Source of the DNA: JBEKDJ01 sp050014415
Lineage (GTDB): Bacteria > Desulfobacterota > BSN033 > UBA1163
Length of the DNA stretch: 8,124 nucleotides
Direction of reading: 5' to 3'
NCBI GenBank assembly: GCA_050014415.1
Contig: JBEKDJ010000210.1
Location: forward strand, 1 to 8,124
Position numbers and translations under genes: made by a program
In this document: piece by piece, positions 1 to 6,430 of the stretch
Numbering within the stretch: position 1 is the stretch's first letter
Layout of the letters: the number at the start of each line of letters is the position of its first letter
The notes under the pieces: model-generated
What the model saw: the letters and a program-made list of their open reading frames with translations, nothing else
Told to the model about the DNA's origin: nothing
Databases searched by the model: none

Positions 1-158
1 GCAACCCCCCAATGCGATTTGGGGATTTCATGCACGACCACTTCCACAGCATGCTCAGGAATACCCAAGTCTACAAAGACCTTGGTTATACCTTGGATTA
101 CAGTCTTGGCATTTTTCTGTCCAAAACCTTCCCAAACGTTCACATGAACAATAGGCAT
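1..158 (-). CDS. 4-oxalocrotonate tautomerase-like protein (3' end outside window)
   Basis: Reading from the ATG at 158 gives 52 codons, open to the window edge, starting MPIVHVNVWEGFGQKNAK. This is the tautomerase-superfamily pattern: Met-Pro start, beta strand, helix, second strand (VEVVVHEIP), then a HWG motif. After Met removal, Pro-1 would be the catalytic base for keto-enol or dienol tautomerisation in the cytoplasm; family members are usually about 60-70 residues, so most of the protein is visible. A strong Shine-Dalgarno GGAGGTG lies 5 bases upstream (164-170) and a consensus promoter at 228-256, so the gene probably has its own transcript. The two arginines of Pseudomonas 4-oxalocrotonate tautomerase (Arg11, Arg39) are replaced, by Phe and Glu as I align them, so the substrate is probably not oxalocrotonate. 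Family assignment is confident; substrate is unknown. Confidence 0.88.
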   Translation of the reverse strand, partial: MPIVHVNVWEGFGQKNAKTVIQGITKVFVDLGIPEHAVEVVVHEIPKSHWGV

Positions 159-589
159 ACTTTCACCTCCTCAAGCAAATCTACTTTGATTATCCGACGT
201 GCCGTGTACTTAAAAGTTACTGACTATAATCTAGTACCCTTTAAATGTTCTGTCAATCATTAATTTCAGGAAATATACTTTTAGGAGGAAATGTCGTCTT
301 TTCATACAGAAAGCGACAGCTGATTGGCCAGCAAAATAGACTCTGGGTGCGTACCCTTCTTATCTATAACAAACTTGTAATATAGCCCCTTATTAATCAC
401 CCGTTGAAGTCTACACCTTTCGGTAGAACTTGTCAACAATTTGTAACTCACCAACCGTTCATGGAGGTGATTTACAAAGAGGTAGAGTGTCACAATAACT
501 CTAATTTGGCTCGAAGGATAGTTAAACGATTTAGAAGGTTTGAGTCTTTAAGAAATGTTTTTCCCCCCTTGCATGTTCTTGATAGTCTG
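159..589. other. intergenic region upstream of the tautomerase gene
   Basis: A gap of 431 bases between the flavoprotein gene and the tautomerase gene. It holds the tautomerase promoter (228-256) and its ribosome binding site (164-170). I see no convincing gene in the remainder. A 63-codon minus-strand reading frame at 302-493 would need a GTG start, has no ribosome binding site and shows no recognisable motif. No hairpin followed by a T-run marks the end of the flavoprotein transcript. Confidence 0.6.
228..256 (-). promoter_or_regulatory. sigma-70-type promoter of the tautomerase gene
   Basis: Read on the minus strand, TTGACA (256-251) is followed after exactly 17 bases by TAGATT (233-228). 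The -35 box is perfect and the -10 box matches 4 of 6 of TATAAT. Predicted transcription start is near 221, leaving an untranslated leader of about 60 bases before the ATG at 158. It lacks the CATCC block downstream of the -10 that the other three promoters of the window share. Confidence 0.7.
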
Positions 590-2142
590 TCAATACACCT
601 TCTCTGCCGCAGCGTTCAGCCCTGCAAGGCGACCAAAAGTCCAGGCCCGACTATGAGTGAGTCCCGGTACGGTTGTAGGATACACGTTTCCGAAGAAAGA
701 CCCAGAGACGTTCCCAGCCGCGTACAGTCCTGCAATGATATTCCTATCCGTATCTAATACCTGTAGCTTGGTGTTGACCTTCAATCCGCTCAGGATCACC
801 ATATAGCGAACCTCCATTTTACAGCCGTAAAACGATGGCTTCTCTATCGTCGTCAACCGGTCAGGGTGCTTGCCAAAGTCAAGATCTTTTCTATTCCGCG
901 CCAGTTCGTTGTACCTCGTCACGGTAGGATTGAAGGTCTCGATGGGCACTGCCATCTTCTGCGCAAGCTCTTCAATCGTCTGTGCCGTTAGCACATTCTC
1001 CTTTTCAATTGCCTCTTCAAGCTGCCTAGGATCCCACAAGTACGTCGGTGGCCCCATGTTTTTATAGCACTGGCTCTTCATATTTGGCACTTCTTGATTA
1101 TACTTGTCATCCCATATTGCCCACACAACACCTCCTGGTTGGCGCAGGATTTGGTTACATTCGTAACCCCAAGGCAAGTCTTCATTCATGAATCGTTCTC
1201 CATTTGAATTCACGTAAAGCCATGGCTGACGGGCCATGTTAAAAAGTCCTCGCTCGCTCCAGACCGCCCAATCGAAAAGCATCACGCAGTGATGTGGATC
1301 GTCTATGGCGGCGCCAACCCACAAGCCCATCTTGAGTCCGTCACCCGTATTCAGGCCACCCTCATAAGCGCACTTAAGGTTACCAATTGCTCGCCACTCG
1401 CAATACTTCTCAACCATGTGACGATCACTCCCATAATCCCCTGTACAGAGCACCATCGCCTTGCTGGCATTGAACTGGATGTAGTCACCCGCTGGCGTTT
1501 GAGCAATGACTCCAGTGACTTTGTCTTTTCTCTCTCTTAGCAATCGCACTGCTGGAGTCTTAAAATAAAGTTCTACCCCTCGTGCCTGGGCATTACTCTG
1601 CAGCATTTCAGCCAAAGTCTCTTGGAACTTGGGCATGAAGACGTGGATCAAAGGATAGTTTGGAAAATACCAGGACTTGGTCGTCGGGTCTAGGACAACT
1701 TCTATCTTTGCCGCATCTGCCATATCCAGAAGCCAGTCCATGACTTTGCTGCAATTGTCAGCCCATAGTTTGACCAACTGTTGGTCACTCCTGTATGATC
1801 CGAACTCCATGATCGTGGATATGACCTGATCCGTGTCTGTCTTAATCCCCGCTTGTTTCTGCAACCTGCTGGCGATAGCGGCGTTATGAAGGCCACGGAC
1901 GTTGTAGGTAGGTCCCTTTCCAGCAGGATCGTCTTGGCACCTGCCTCTGCAGCCGAGAGTGCCGCAGTCAGCCCGGATATTCCAGCACCCGCGACTACGA
2001 CCTCTGCGGATATTGTCTTTTTGATGTCTTTGGCTGGGATCGATTGAGGAAGGACTTCAAAACTCTTCTTTTCAGTTACAGTTGCCCTCTTGGCGGAATC
2101 CCTGCGCATTATTCTTTTCCTTGCCTTCTCAACAGAACGCAT
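590..2142 (-). pseudogene. FAD-dependent oxidoreductase (fumarate reductase/ketosteroid dehydrogenase-like), frameshifted
   Basis: With one base restored near 1914-1916, this reads as a complete protein of about 517 residues, a normal length for FAD_binding_2 flavoproteins. Residues 46-76 form the dinucleotide fold (EVVVAGAGISG, then acidic Glu75 at the end of strand 2). A conserved middle follows (LVKLWADN, VMDWLLDMADA), and the C-terminal FAD motif GLYAAGN lies at about 472-478 with THSRAWTFGRLAG after it. Such enzymes insert or reduce C=C bonds next to a carbonyl, using FAD. The 45-residue N-terminus is basic but has no hydrophobic segment, so I expect a cytosolic protein. The start at 2142 is chosen for its GGAG site 8 bases upstream; an upstream ATG at 2172 is less likely. 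As written, the frame shifts at codon 76-77 and neither half is functional alone. A sequencing error is possible. Confidence 0.82.
1914..1916 (-). other. apparent one-base deletion (frameshift) in the flavoprotein gene
   Basis: Upstream the frame reads ...ILLER and then becomes nonsense (DLPTTSVAFITPLS). Adding one G to the GGG run (CCC at 1914-1916 on the plus strand) restores ERGPTYNVRGLHNAAIASR, which runs directly into the long downstream frame and matches the usual family sequence after strand 2. The lesion is a single base lost from a homopolymer, so it may be a true mutation or a base-calling error. Confidence 0.8.
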
Positions 2143-2150
2143 GATTGTTT

Positions 2151-2154
2151 CTCC
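2151..2154 (-). promoter_or_regulatory. ribosome binding site deciding the flavoprotein start
   Basis: GGAG within AAAAGGAGAAACAATC lies 8 bases before the ATG at 2142. The alternative ATG at 2172 has no comparable site, so the shorter N-terminus is preferred. Confidence 0.6.
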
Positions 2155-2212
2155 TTTTCTTGAAGAGATCACATAGTTTAAACAACCCTGGTATTTCTCG
2201 TTATTTCAATAC

Positions 2213-2241
2213 TTAATAAAGAAGCAATGAACTTTTTGCAA
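2213..2241 (-). promoter_or_regulatory. possible weak promoter close to the flavoprotein gene
   Basis: On the minus strand TTGCAA (2241-2236) and TATTAA (2218-2213) are separated by 17 bases, about 70 bases before the start at 2142. Both boxes are imperfect and the region is AT-rich, so this may be chance. It would give a far shorter leader than the promoter at 2612-2640. Confidence 0.3.
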
Positions 2242-2595
2242 CGTTTGAGGGTGACAAAATCGATGAATTCAAAAAACCGTAACAGCTTAGCAATTTGAAA
2301 AACTAATCTCCTACGACACCGGTCAGGGATACTGGAAAAGCTTTAGAGTGGAAACCTTTTGATGAATCTCGAAGAGTCGAGTCTACGACATTCAGATGGC
2401 TCCCAAACGATCACAGCGAATTTCCTAATTTCTCGATCTTGATGATATAGCATACGAAAACCGCATTCAAAAGCTTCGGAAACATTTCTAATCGGTGTCC
2501 TAATTTTACTCCATTTCAAAGAGCTAAAGCGCTGCATACAATCGTGTCAATGGCTCGGAACCATGATTCAAAGTGATAAGAATGGCAAGAACTTG

Positions 2596-2720
2596 TTTTG
2601 GGATGAGTTTGAATATGCGAAAAAGTGATTAGTATGTCAAGGAAAATTGACTACAGGACATGATAGTGCCTCATCATACGTTCGAGCGCCAACATGGCAA
2701 GAAGCTTTAGAAACTAGGTC
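2596..2720 (-). repeat. diverged duplicate of the promoter region (copy 1)
   Basis: By eye this segment aligns with 7819-7940 with roughly two thirds identity and one or two small gaps. It covers the promoter, the CATCC block and about 80 bases upstream of the -35. Shared words include TGTCAAGG, GTTCG and GCTTT, and many differences are transitions, which suggests common descent rather than two independent promoters. Confidence 0.5.
2612..2640 (-). promoter_or_regulatory. sigma-70-type promoter, shared-sequence copy P3
   Basis: Minus strand: TTGACA (2640-2635), 17 bases, CATATT (2617-2612). It is followed by CAAACTCATCCCAAAA, nearly the same as downstream of the promoters at 4796-4824 and 7833-7861. 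The predicted start is near 2605. The only gene downstream is the frameshifted flavoprotein, whose ATG is about 470 bases away. Confidence 0.65.
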
Positions 2721-2820
2721 TCTGGCATCACTCTAAGGACTTCTGCCCTCATCAGCGCATGAAGTTGGATTCTCAACCCTTCCTGTGGGCAGACTAGCCC
2801 TGTCCTTCAACTCCTTTTGC

Positions 2821-3261
2821 TTAAGGATATAGAGAAGGCTTGGAAGCGAGTGTACGGGCAAATTTCAACTTGCTGAATTTCCATTTCCCGTTCTCTTTCA
2901 CATATTCACAATCGTGCCTTCCCTGTATCCATTCTATTGCAGGCACAGAAAAGAACATATACACAATCCAGTGCCCTTTGGCCGTGTTTCCATCGACAGC
3001 GATCACCGGTTGGCCTACCAAATGCCCATCATACCGTTCTTTCCTCTGAGCTAAAGTACCTAGATATATCTTGGAGTAATTCTTTCTACCTTTGAGCACC
3101 CCCGAATTCCGGACTTCCACCTCGGCATCCTCTGTAAAGAAATCCAACGCCCTTTCAAATTGAAGGTTATCCAGACAAGACATATACTCCCTATGAATTT
3201 TCTTGATTTCTTCGAGGTCCTCCAAGGCTTTTATTCTTTTTTCCAAGTCTCTTAATGGCAT
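2821..3261 (-). CDS. SnoaL/NTF2-like protein E, BaiE-like candidate dehydratase
   Basis: A 146-residue protein, the usual length of a single SnoaL/NTF2-like domain. It has an N-terminal helix (LEKRIKALEDLEEIKKI), the pocket helix with Tyr26 and Asp31 (EYMSCLDNLQFERALDFF), strands with FTEDAEVEV, a His80 (GHLVGQP) and the closing VKENGKWKF strand. Aligned by eye to bile-acid 7-alpha-dehydratase BaiE, as I remember it, Tyr26, Asp31, His80 and Arg136 fall on BaiE Tyr30, Asp35, His83 and Arg146; BaiE Asp106 is not matched (Met102). Of the five paralogues it is the most complete in this respect, so a dehydratase or isomerase role is plausible but unproven. The start at 3261 is set by GGAGG 5 bases upstream; an ATG at 3288 lacks such a site. 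It follows a broken flavoprotein gene and was probably co-transcribed with it. It lacks the long C-terminal tail of A-C. Confidence 0.85.
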   Translation of the reverse strand: MPLRDLEKRIKALEDLEEIKKIHREYMSCLDNLQFERALDFFTEDAEVEVRNSGVLKGRKNYSKIYLGTLAQRKERYDGHLVGQPVIAVDGNTAKGHWIVYMFFSVPAIEWIQGRHDCEYVKENGKWKFSKLKFARTLASKPSLYP

Positions 3262-3266
3262 TGAAA

Positions 3267-3271
3267 CCTCC
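3267..3271 (-). promoter_or_regulatory. ribosome binding site deciding the start of gene E
   Basis: GGAGG lies 5 bases before the ATG at 3261, in favour of the start MPLRDLEK over the longer MRLSKKEV form starting at 3288. Confidence 0.7.
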
Positions 3272-3579
3272 TTTTTACTTAATCTCATACCAATTCAAGC
3301 TGACAAAGCTCTGGTGGTGCCGTCGGTCTGTAGATGACTGACTGTTTATTCCGGGTAATATTCGGTCTTGATATTGTATCCAGCAGGCAGAGGCCACTGG
3401 TACATCACTGTTTTAATCCCTTCCGGGTCCGTCATATCCATCACCCAGTCCAGAACGGCGCCGCTATGATCGGCCCACACCCTGAGCAATCTCTGGTTAA
3501 TGTGGTTTCCGGCATACCTCATGAGCTGGGGGCAGACATCGTCCTTATCTATTACAATTCCCAGTTGTTTTTGGATCTG

Positions 3580-3584
3580 CTGTC
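3580..3584 (-). other. apparent one-base deletion in the truncated flavoprotein gene
   Basis: The frame carrying GGIIAAID ends in SRSKNNWEL and a stop, while the next frame carries QQIQKQLGIVID. One extra base (for example CC instead of C in ATAGACAG) gives AAIDQQIQKQLGI, which has exactly the same length as AAIASRLQKQAGI in the paralogue at 590-2142. Confidence 0.7.
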
Positions 3585-3881
3585 TATTGCGGCAATTATC
3601 CCGCCGCTATACCTGAACGTAGTATGCCTGTCAATCTGAATGACACGGACGCCTGCTTGCACGGCGGATAGCGCCGCAGCCTTGCCGGATGTCCCTGCTC
3701 CTACTATAACTGCATCTGCGGTAAATGTCTCTTTTATTTCTTCCGGAGGAATCGGGAGAGCGGGTATAGGATAGGTATATTTATCCAGGATATATTTCCC
3801 TCCGAATCCTTCTGGCCTCACTGCCTCTACTATTTTAGTCGCCACGTTCTTTCTTGACTTCTTATTTGAAAGTTCACCACT

Positions 3882-3888
3882 TTTTTTC
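3882..3888 (-). other. apparent one-base deletion in an A-run near the start of the truncated flavoprotein
   Basis: The ATG at 3902 with its strong ribosome binding site reads MSKDRKK and then enters a frame that stops soon after the run. One more A in the seven-base run (T at 3882-3888 on the plus strand) connects it to SGELSNKKSRKNVATKIVEA and the flavoprotein frame. Alternatively translation begins at the GTG at 3845, which lacks a good ribosome binding site. Confidence 0.55.
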
Positions 3889-4051
3889 TGTCTTTTGACA
3901 TTCGCTTAACCCTCCTTCAGTTCAAAACTTCTCTTTTACATCAACCTTAATCCTCAATTTGAGCATCCTGAAATATTATCCGGCGTTCGTCCTTTAAGTC
4001 ATCACCTGACTCCCTTTGTGTTTGGCTAGTCTTTACCATTTATCAAAATAA

Positions 4052-4705
4052 CTAATCGTCATAGGGCTTCGGTGGCGGAGGCTGCATTACATTTATTCGA
4101 TATGGGCTATACGGCATATGGTAAGTGGTGGGTTTGTCCGGAATGTTGTCCGGGGAACCGGCGATACTGCCAGCTGTCGGTTCATCCACCCATCCTTTTT
4201 CATAAGGAGTCATGAAAGTTTGCCGGTAAGCGAACTTCAGAAATTTCCACTGGCCATCCTCTTTAACGTACTCCATATCATATTTTCCCAGACACAGGAA
4301 AGGAGTAAGTCGTAAGTCCATCCTTAAGGAAGCATAACCATGGGAATGCCAGATGCCCCTGGCACCGGTCCCTTCTTTGTTAATCTCCATGACGGGGTTC
4401 ATGGTCATATGGACAGCCAAAAATCCGGCTGTCATATGGGTTTTCCGGCTGAATACGGTATTCCAAAACCGGGTAATGCTTTCAATGCCTTGATATACAC
4501 CGCTATCTTCTATTTCCATTGTTACGCCTTGTGTTTTCTGTGCGAAAAGCGATGGAATATCTGCTCTCATGCCAATGTGGTACAAATGCGAATACATCGA
4601 CTGAAGTTTCCATATCTCAAGATAGTCCTTAGCGCGTATACTATCAGCCACCTGCTCCTTAAGCTTTTTGACTTCGACTTCCAATTGTTCCAGTGTCATC
4701 GTCAT
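4052..4705 (-). CDS. SnoaL/NTF2-like protein D
   Basis: A 217-residue protein with a long charged N-terminal helix (LEQLEVEVKKLKEQVADSI), then a SnoaL-like domain: pocket helix with Tyr38 (MYSHLYHIG), strand VTMEIEDSGVYQG, and the late strand VKEDGQWKFLKFAYR. The position matching BaiE Asp35 is His43, while His99 (AVHMTMNP) falls on BaiE His83 and Arg161 lies one residue from the BaiE Arg146 position. An unusual HSHG at 120-123 follows. The C-terminus has the TPYEKGW motif shared with A-C and ends in a proline/tyrosine-rich tail (PPPPKPYDD). GGAGG 6 bases before the ATG (4712-4716) fixes the start. A promoter lies at 4796-4824, so D probably heads a transcript covering the truncated flavoprotein and gene E. 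The fold is confident; activity is unknown. Confidence 0.83.
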   Translation of the reverse strand: MTMTLEQLEVEVKKLKEQVADSIRAKDYLEIWKLQSMYSHLYHIGMRADIPSLFAQKTQGVTMEIEDSGVYQGIESITRFWNTVFSRKTHMTAGFLAVHMTMNPVMEINKEGTGARGIWHSHGYASLRMDLRLTPFLCLGKYDMEYVKEDGQWKFLKFAYRQTFMTPYEKGWVDEPTAGSIAGSPDNIPDKPTTYHMPYSPYRINVMQPPPPKPYDD

Positions 4706-4795
4706 GATAGACCTCCTATATAGAAGAAATTTATATTGATGTTCTGTGCCTTATATAGACTTACAAACTGAAAAAAATCGTTTTGGGATGAGTCG

Positions 4796-4824
4796 AATTT
4801 ACAAGAATGTGAGTTATGTGTAAA
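4796..4824 (-). promoter_or_regulatory. sigma-70-type promoter, shared-sequence copy P2, for gene D
   Basis: Minus strand: TTTACA (4824-4819), 17 bases, TAAATT (4801-4796), then CGACTCATCCCAAAA. The match to P3 continues through the CATCC block (TTTTGGGATGAGT on the plus strand in both). Predicted start near 4789 gives a leader of about 85 bases to the ATG at 4705. This separates gene D onwards from the SDR gene. Confidence 0.65.
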
Positions 4825-4878
4825 GAAAAAAGGATCGGTACACTTTTTTTTTGAATTGGGCCATTCATTGGTATGTTT

Positions 4879-5664
4879 TTATTTTCCCCTCGGAGGTGCG
4901 GTGGGGCGCCAGCCGCCGTCAATGCTGATCACAGTCCCCGTGATATAGCCGGAGTCGTCTGAAGTTAAAAAGAGTACCGAACCGGCAATATCATCGGGTT
5001 CAGCCAGCCGGCCCAGCGGTATAGAATCAGCAATCTGTTTGGCCATCTTTGGGTCTTTCCATAAATCCCTATTGAAATCAGTTTTCACAACGCCAGGAGC
5101 CAAGACATTAACACGTATATTGTAAGCGGCCAGCTCAAGAGCCAGTTGCTGAGTCAACATGATGATGCCTGCCTTGGATATAGAGTATGCGCCCAGGCCC
5201 GGGCTTGGATTCAGGCCTACCTGTGAGGATAAATTAATGATGTTTCCGCTCTTCTGCTTGAGCATTATCTTGCCCACGACCTGGCAGCAAAGGTAGGTGC
5301 CCTTAAGGTTGACATTAATGACTTTATCCCAGCTATCTTCATTACACTCAAGCAACGTTTGTCCTGCTATCCAGACGCCGGCACAGTTTACCAGAATGTC
5401 TATCCTGCCAAATTGGCTGACGGTGCGCCTTACCATCTCCTCCACGTCAGCCCTTCGGGCAACATCAACTTTAAGAGCTAAAGAATGCCGGCCCATTTTT
5501 TTAATTTCTTCCGCCACCTCATTCAGTTTGCCGTCATTCATGATCAAATCACAGACCACCAGATCAGCTCCGGCACCCGCAAGAGCAAAAGCGATGGACC
5601 TCCCAATACCTCTTCTACTCCCAGTCACTATGGCAAGCTTGCCTTTTAAACAATCCTCCCTCAT
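4879..5664 (-). CDS. SDR family oxidoreductase
   Basis: A classical short-chain dehydrogenase/reductase of 261 residues. It shows the cofactor motif TGSRRGIG (14-21), Asp39 at the end of strand 2 (VVCDL), which favours NAD(H) over NADP(H), an NCAG variant of NNAG (93-96), Asn119, and the catalytic Ser147, Tyr160 and Lys164 (YSISK) with normal Ser-Tyr spacing of 13. GVVKTDF and the C-terminal GYITGTVISIDGGW are typical. It would interconvert a secondary alcohol and a ketone in the cytoplasm, as BaiA-type hydroxysteroid dehydrogenases or FabG-like reductases do; substrate cannot be read from sequence. The start at 5664 has GAGG 7 bases upstream (5672-5675). It lies 98 bases after gene C without an obvious terminator between, so it is likely the last gene of the A-B-C-SDR transcript. 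Confidence 0.95.
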   Translation of the reverse strand: MREDCLKGKLAIVTGSRRGIGRSIAFALAGAGADLVVCDLIMNDGKLNEVAEEIKKMGRHSLALKVDVARRADVEEMVRRTVSQFGRIDILVNCAGVWIAGQTLLECNEDSWDKVINVNLKGTYLCCQVVGKIMLKQKSGNIINLSSQVGLNPSPGLGAYSISKAGIIMLTQQLALELAAYNIRVNVLAPGVVKTDFNRDLWKDPKMAKQIADSIPLGRLAEPDDIAGSVLFLTSDDSGYITGTVISIDGGWRPTAPPRGK

Positions 5665-5762
5665 ATTCTTGCCTCTTTCTTCTGGGGTAACAAAAACAGG
5701 CTCAAATTACAGATGCGCAATGAAGCTTCACCCCTTCATGTCCACACCTTTATTTTTGGTGA

Positions 5763-6371
5763 TCATTTACCCGTGATCGGATGCTTATAGTGATAGGGAA
5801 AGTGATATCCCGACGGATAAGGGTAAAAATTGATAGAGTGCGCATCGGCCTTTGCTTCCGGATTCCACAAGGAGCCTAGGAGAGGTTGTATGAGCCATCC
5901 GTTCTCATAGGTAGTGTAAAAAGTTACGTTCCAATCGAGTCTCGAGAACATCCAACGCCCGCCTTCCTTGACATACTTGTTCTCATAGTACCCGTGCAAC
6001 CACTGTTGCCTGAGTATTCCTGCATACGGCATGACCTCGGGCAGCAAGGTTTGCCATCTGCCATACGCGGTCTTGCCGTCCGGGTCTACATCGACCACAC
6101 CGCCGATTTGCAGAATGAGGTATAGTATCCAGGGAGGAGTGGGTTCACCTTTCCTTCCCACGTGATCATAGTAGAGCCTTTTTACACCTTCTTTGCCCAG
6201 GAACCTGCCCACGCTCTCAAGCTCCACATACTCCGTACTATCCGAGAACAGATCCACAATGTTCTGCCATTGATGAGAGTCGAAGTAGTAGGCGTATCTT
6301 CTCTGCAGGGTCTCTATCTCCTGAATATCTTCCATCAGAGTTACCTGTTTTTCCAGTTCTTCAAGATTCAT
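5763..6371 (-). CDS. SnoaL/NTF2-like protein C
   Basis: A 202-residue SnoaL-like protein, close in sequence to A: the first 20 residues (MNLEELEKQ... to EIE) are the same. The pocket helix has Tyr26 and Asp31 (RYAYYFDSHQWQNIVDLFSD), at the places of BaiE Tyr30 and Asp35. The BaiE histidine position falls in ILYLILQIGG and is not His. GKTAYGRW, VKEGGRWMF and TFYTTYENGW follow, and then a tail ending YPYPSGYHFPYHYKHPITGK. I choose the ATG at 6371 because it matches the start of A and has AAGGA 10 bases upstream. A longer form from 6407 would add a lysine-rich MVRVKKKKEKRK, which looks like translated leader. Gene B ends 59 bases upstream, so the two are probably co-transcribed. It may be an enzyme or a non-catalytic binding protein. 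Confidence 0.85.
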   Translation of the reverse strand: MNLEELEKQVTLMEDIQEIETLQRRYAYYFDSHQWQNIVDLFSDSTEYVELESVGRFLGKEGVKRLYYDHVGRKGEPTPPWILYLILQIGGVVDVDPDGKTAYGRWQTLLPEVMPYAGILRQQWLHGYYENKYVKEGGRWMFSRLDWNVTFYTTYENGWLIQPLLGSLWNPEAKADAHSINFYPYPSGYHFPYHYKHPITGK

Positions 6372-6430
6372 TTTGCGCTTTTCCTTCTTTTTTTTCACAC
6401 GAACCACTATTCATGTTGATCCCATATGAC

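Larger units (their letters stand above)
2143..2820. other. long intergenic region with a distant promoter
   Basis: These 678 bases lie between SnoaL-like gene E and the flavoprotein gene. They contain a clear promoter (2612-2640) whose predicted transcript would have a leader of roughly 460 bases before the flavoprotein start, a weaker promoter candidate at 2213-2241, and about 80 bases (2641-2720) resembling the DNA upstream of gene A. A 64-codon minus-strand frame at 2343-2537 has no ribosome binding site and no family resemblance that I recognise. The stretch could be an untranslated leader or the decayed remains of a lost gene. Confidence 0.5.
3346..3902 (-). pseudogene. truncated, frameshifted FAD-dependent oxidoreductase
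   Basis: Remnant of a second flavoprotein of the same family as the one at 590-2142. ATG at 3902 has GGAGGG 8 bases upstream (3911-3916). From it MSKDRKK leads, after one restored A in the A-run (3882-3888), into a basic N-terminus and a dinucleotide fold, ADAVIVGAGTSG. The frame then ends at a stop near 3552. Restoring one base at about 3582 joins it to QIQKQLGIVIDKDD, RVWADHSGAVLDWVMDM and YNIKTEYYPE, ending at TAA 3346-3348. These blocks align with QKQAGIKTDTD and KLWADNCSKVMDWLLDM of the intact-length paralogue. Only about 185 of some 520 residues exist; the catalytic part and C-terminal FAD motif are absent. A GTG at 3845 could start only a 97-residue fragment. Almost certainly non-functional, unless the assembly is wrong here. 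Confidence 0.8.

Noticed and set aside
302..493. 63-codon minus-strand reading frame between the flavoprotein and tautomerase genes
   Set aside because: It needs a GTG start, has no ribosome binding site, and the translation shows no recognisable family pattern.
404..757. 117-codon plus-strand frame overlapping the flavoprotein 3' end
   Set aside because: It is antisense to a gene with clear family motifs and has no resemblance to a known protein.
2100..2142. Twin-arginine signal in the flavoprotein N-terminus (RIMRRDSAKR)
   Set aside because: No hydrophobic segment follows the arginine pair, so export by the Tat route is not supported.
2343..2537. 64-codon minus-strand reading frame in the long intergenic region
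   Set aside because: No ribosome binding site and no family motif; I cannot tell it from chance, though gene debris here is possible.
2785..2800. GGGC...GCCC hairpin after gene E, considered as a terminator
   Set aside because: The stem is only 4 base pairs and no T-run follows on the minus strand.
4845..4866. Imperfect palindrome GAATTGGGCCATTC after the SDR gene, considered as a terminator
   Set aside because: On the minus strand it is followed by an A-run rather than a T-run, and the stem is short.
6372..6407. Longer start of protein C adding MVRVKKKKEKRK
   Set aside because: Paralogue A begins at the equivalent of the internal ATG, which has a suitable AAGGA site; the extra lysine-rich stretch is best read as leader.
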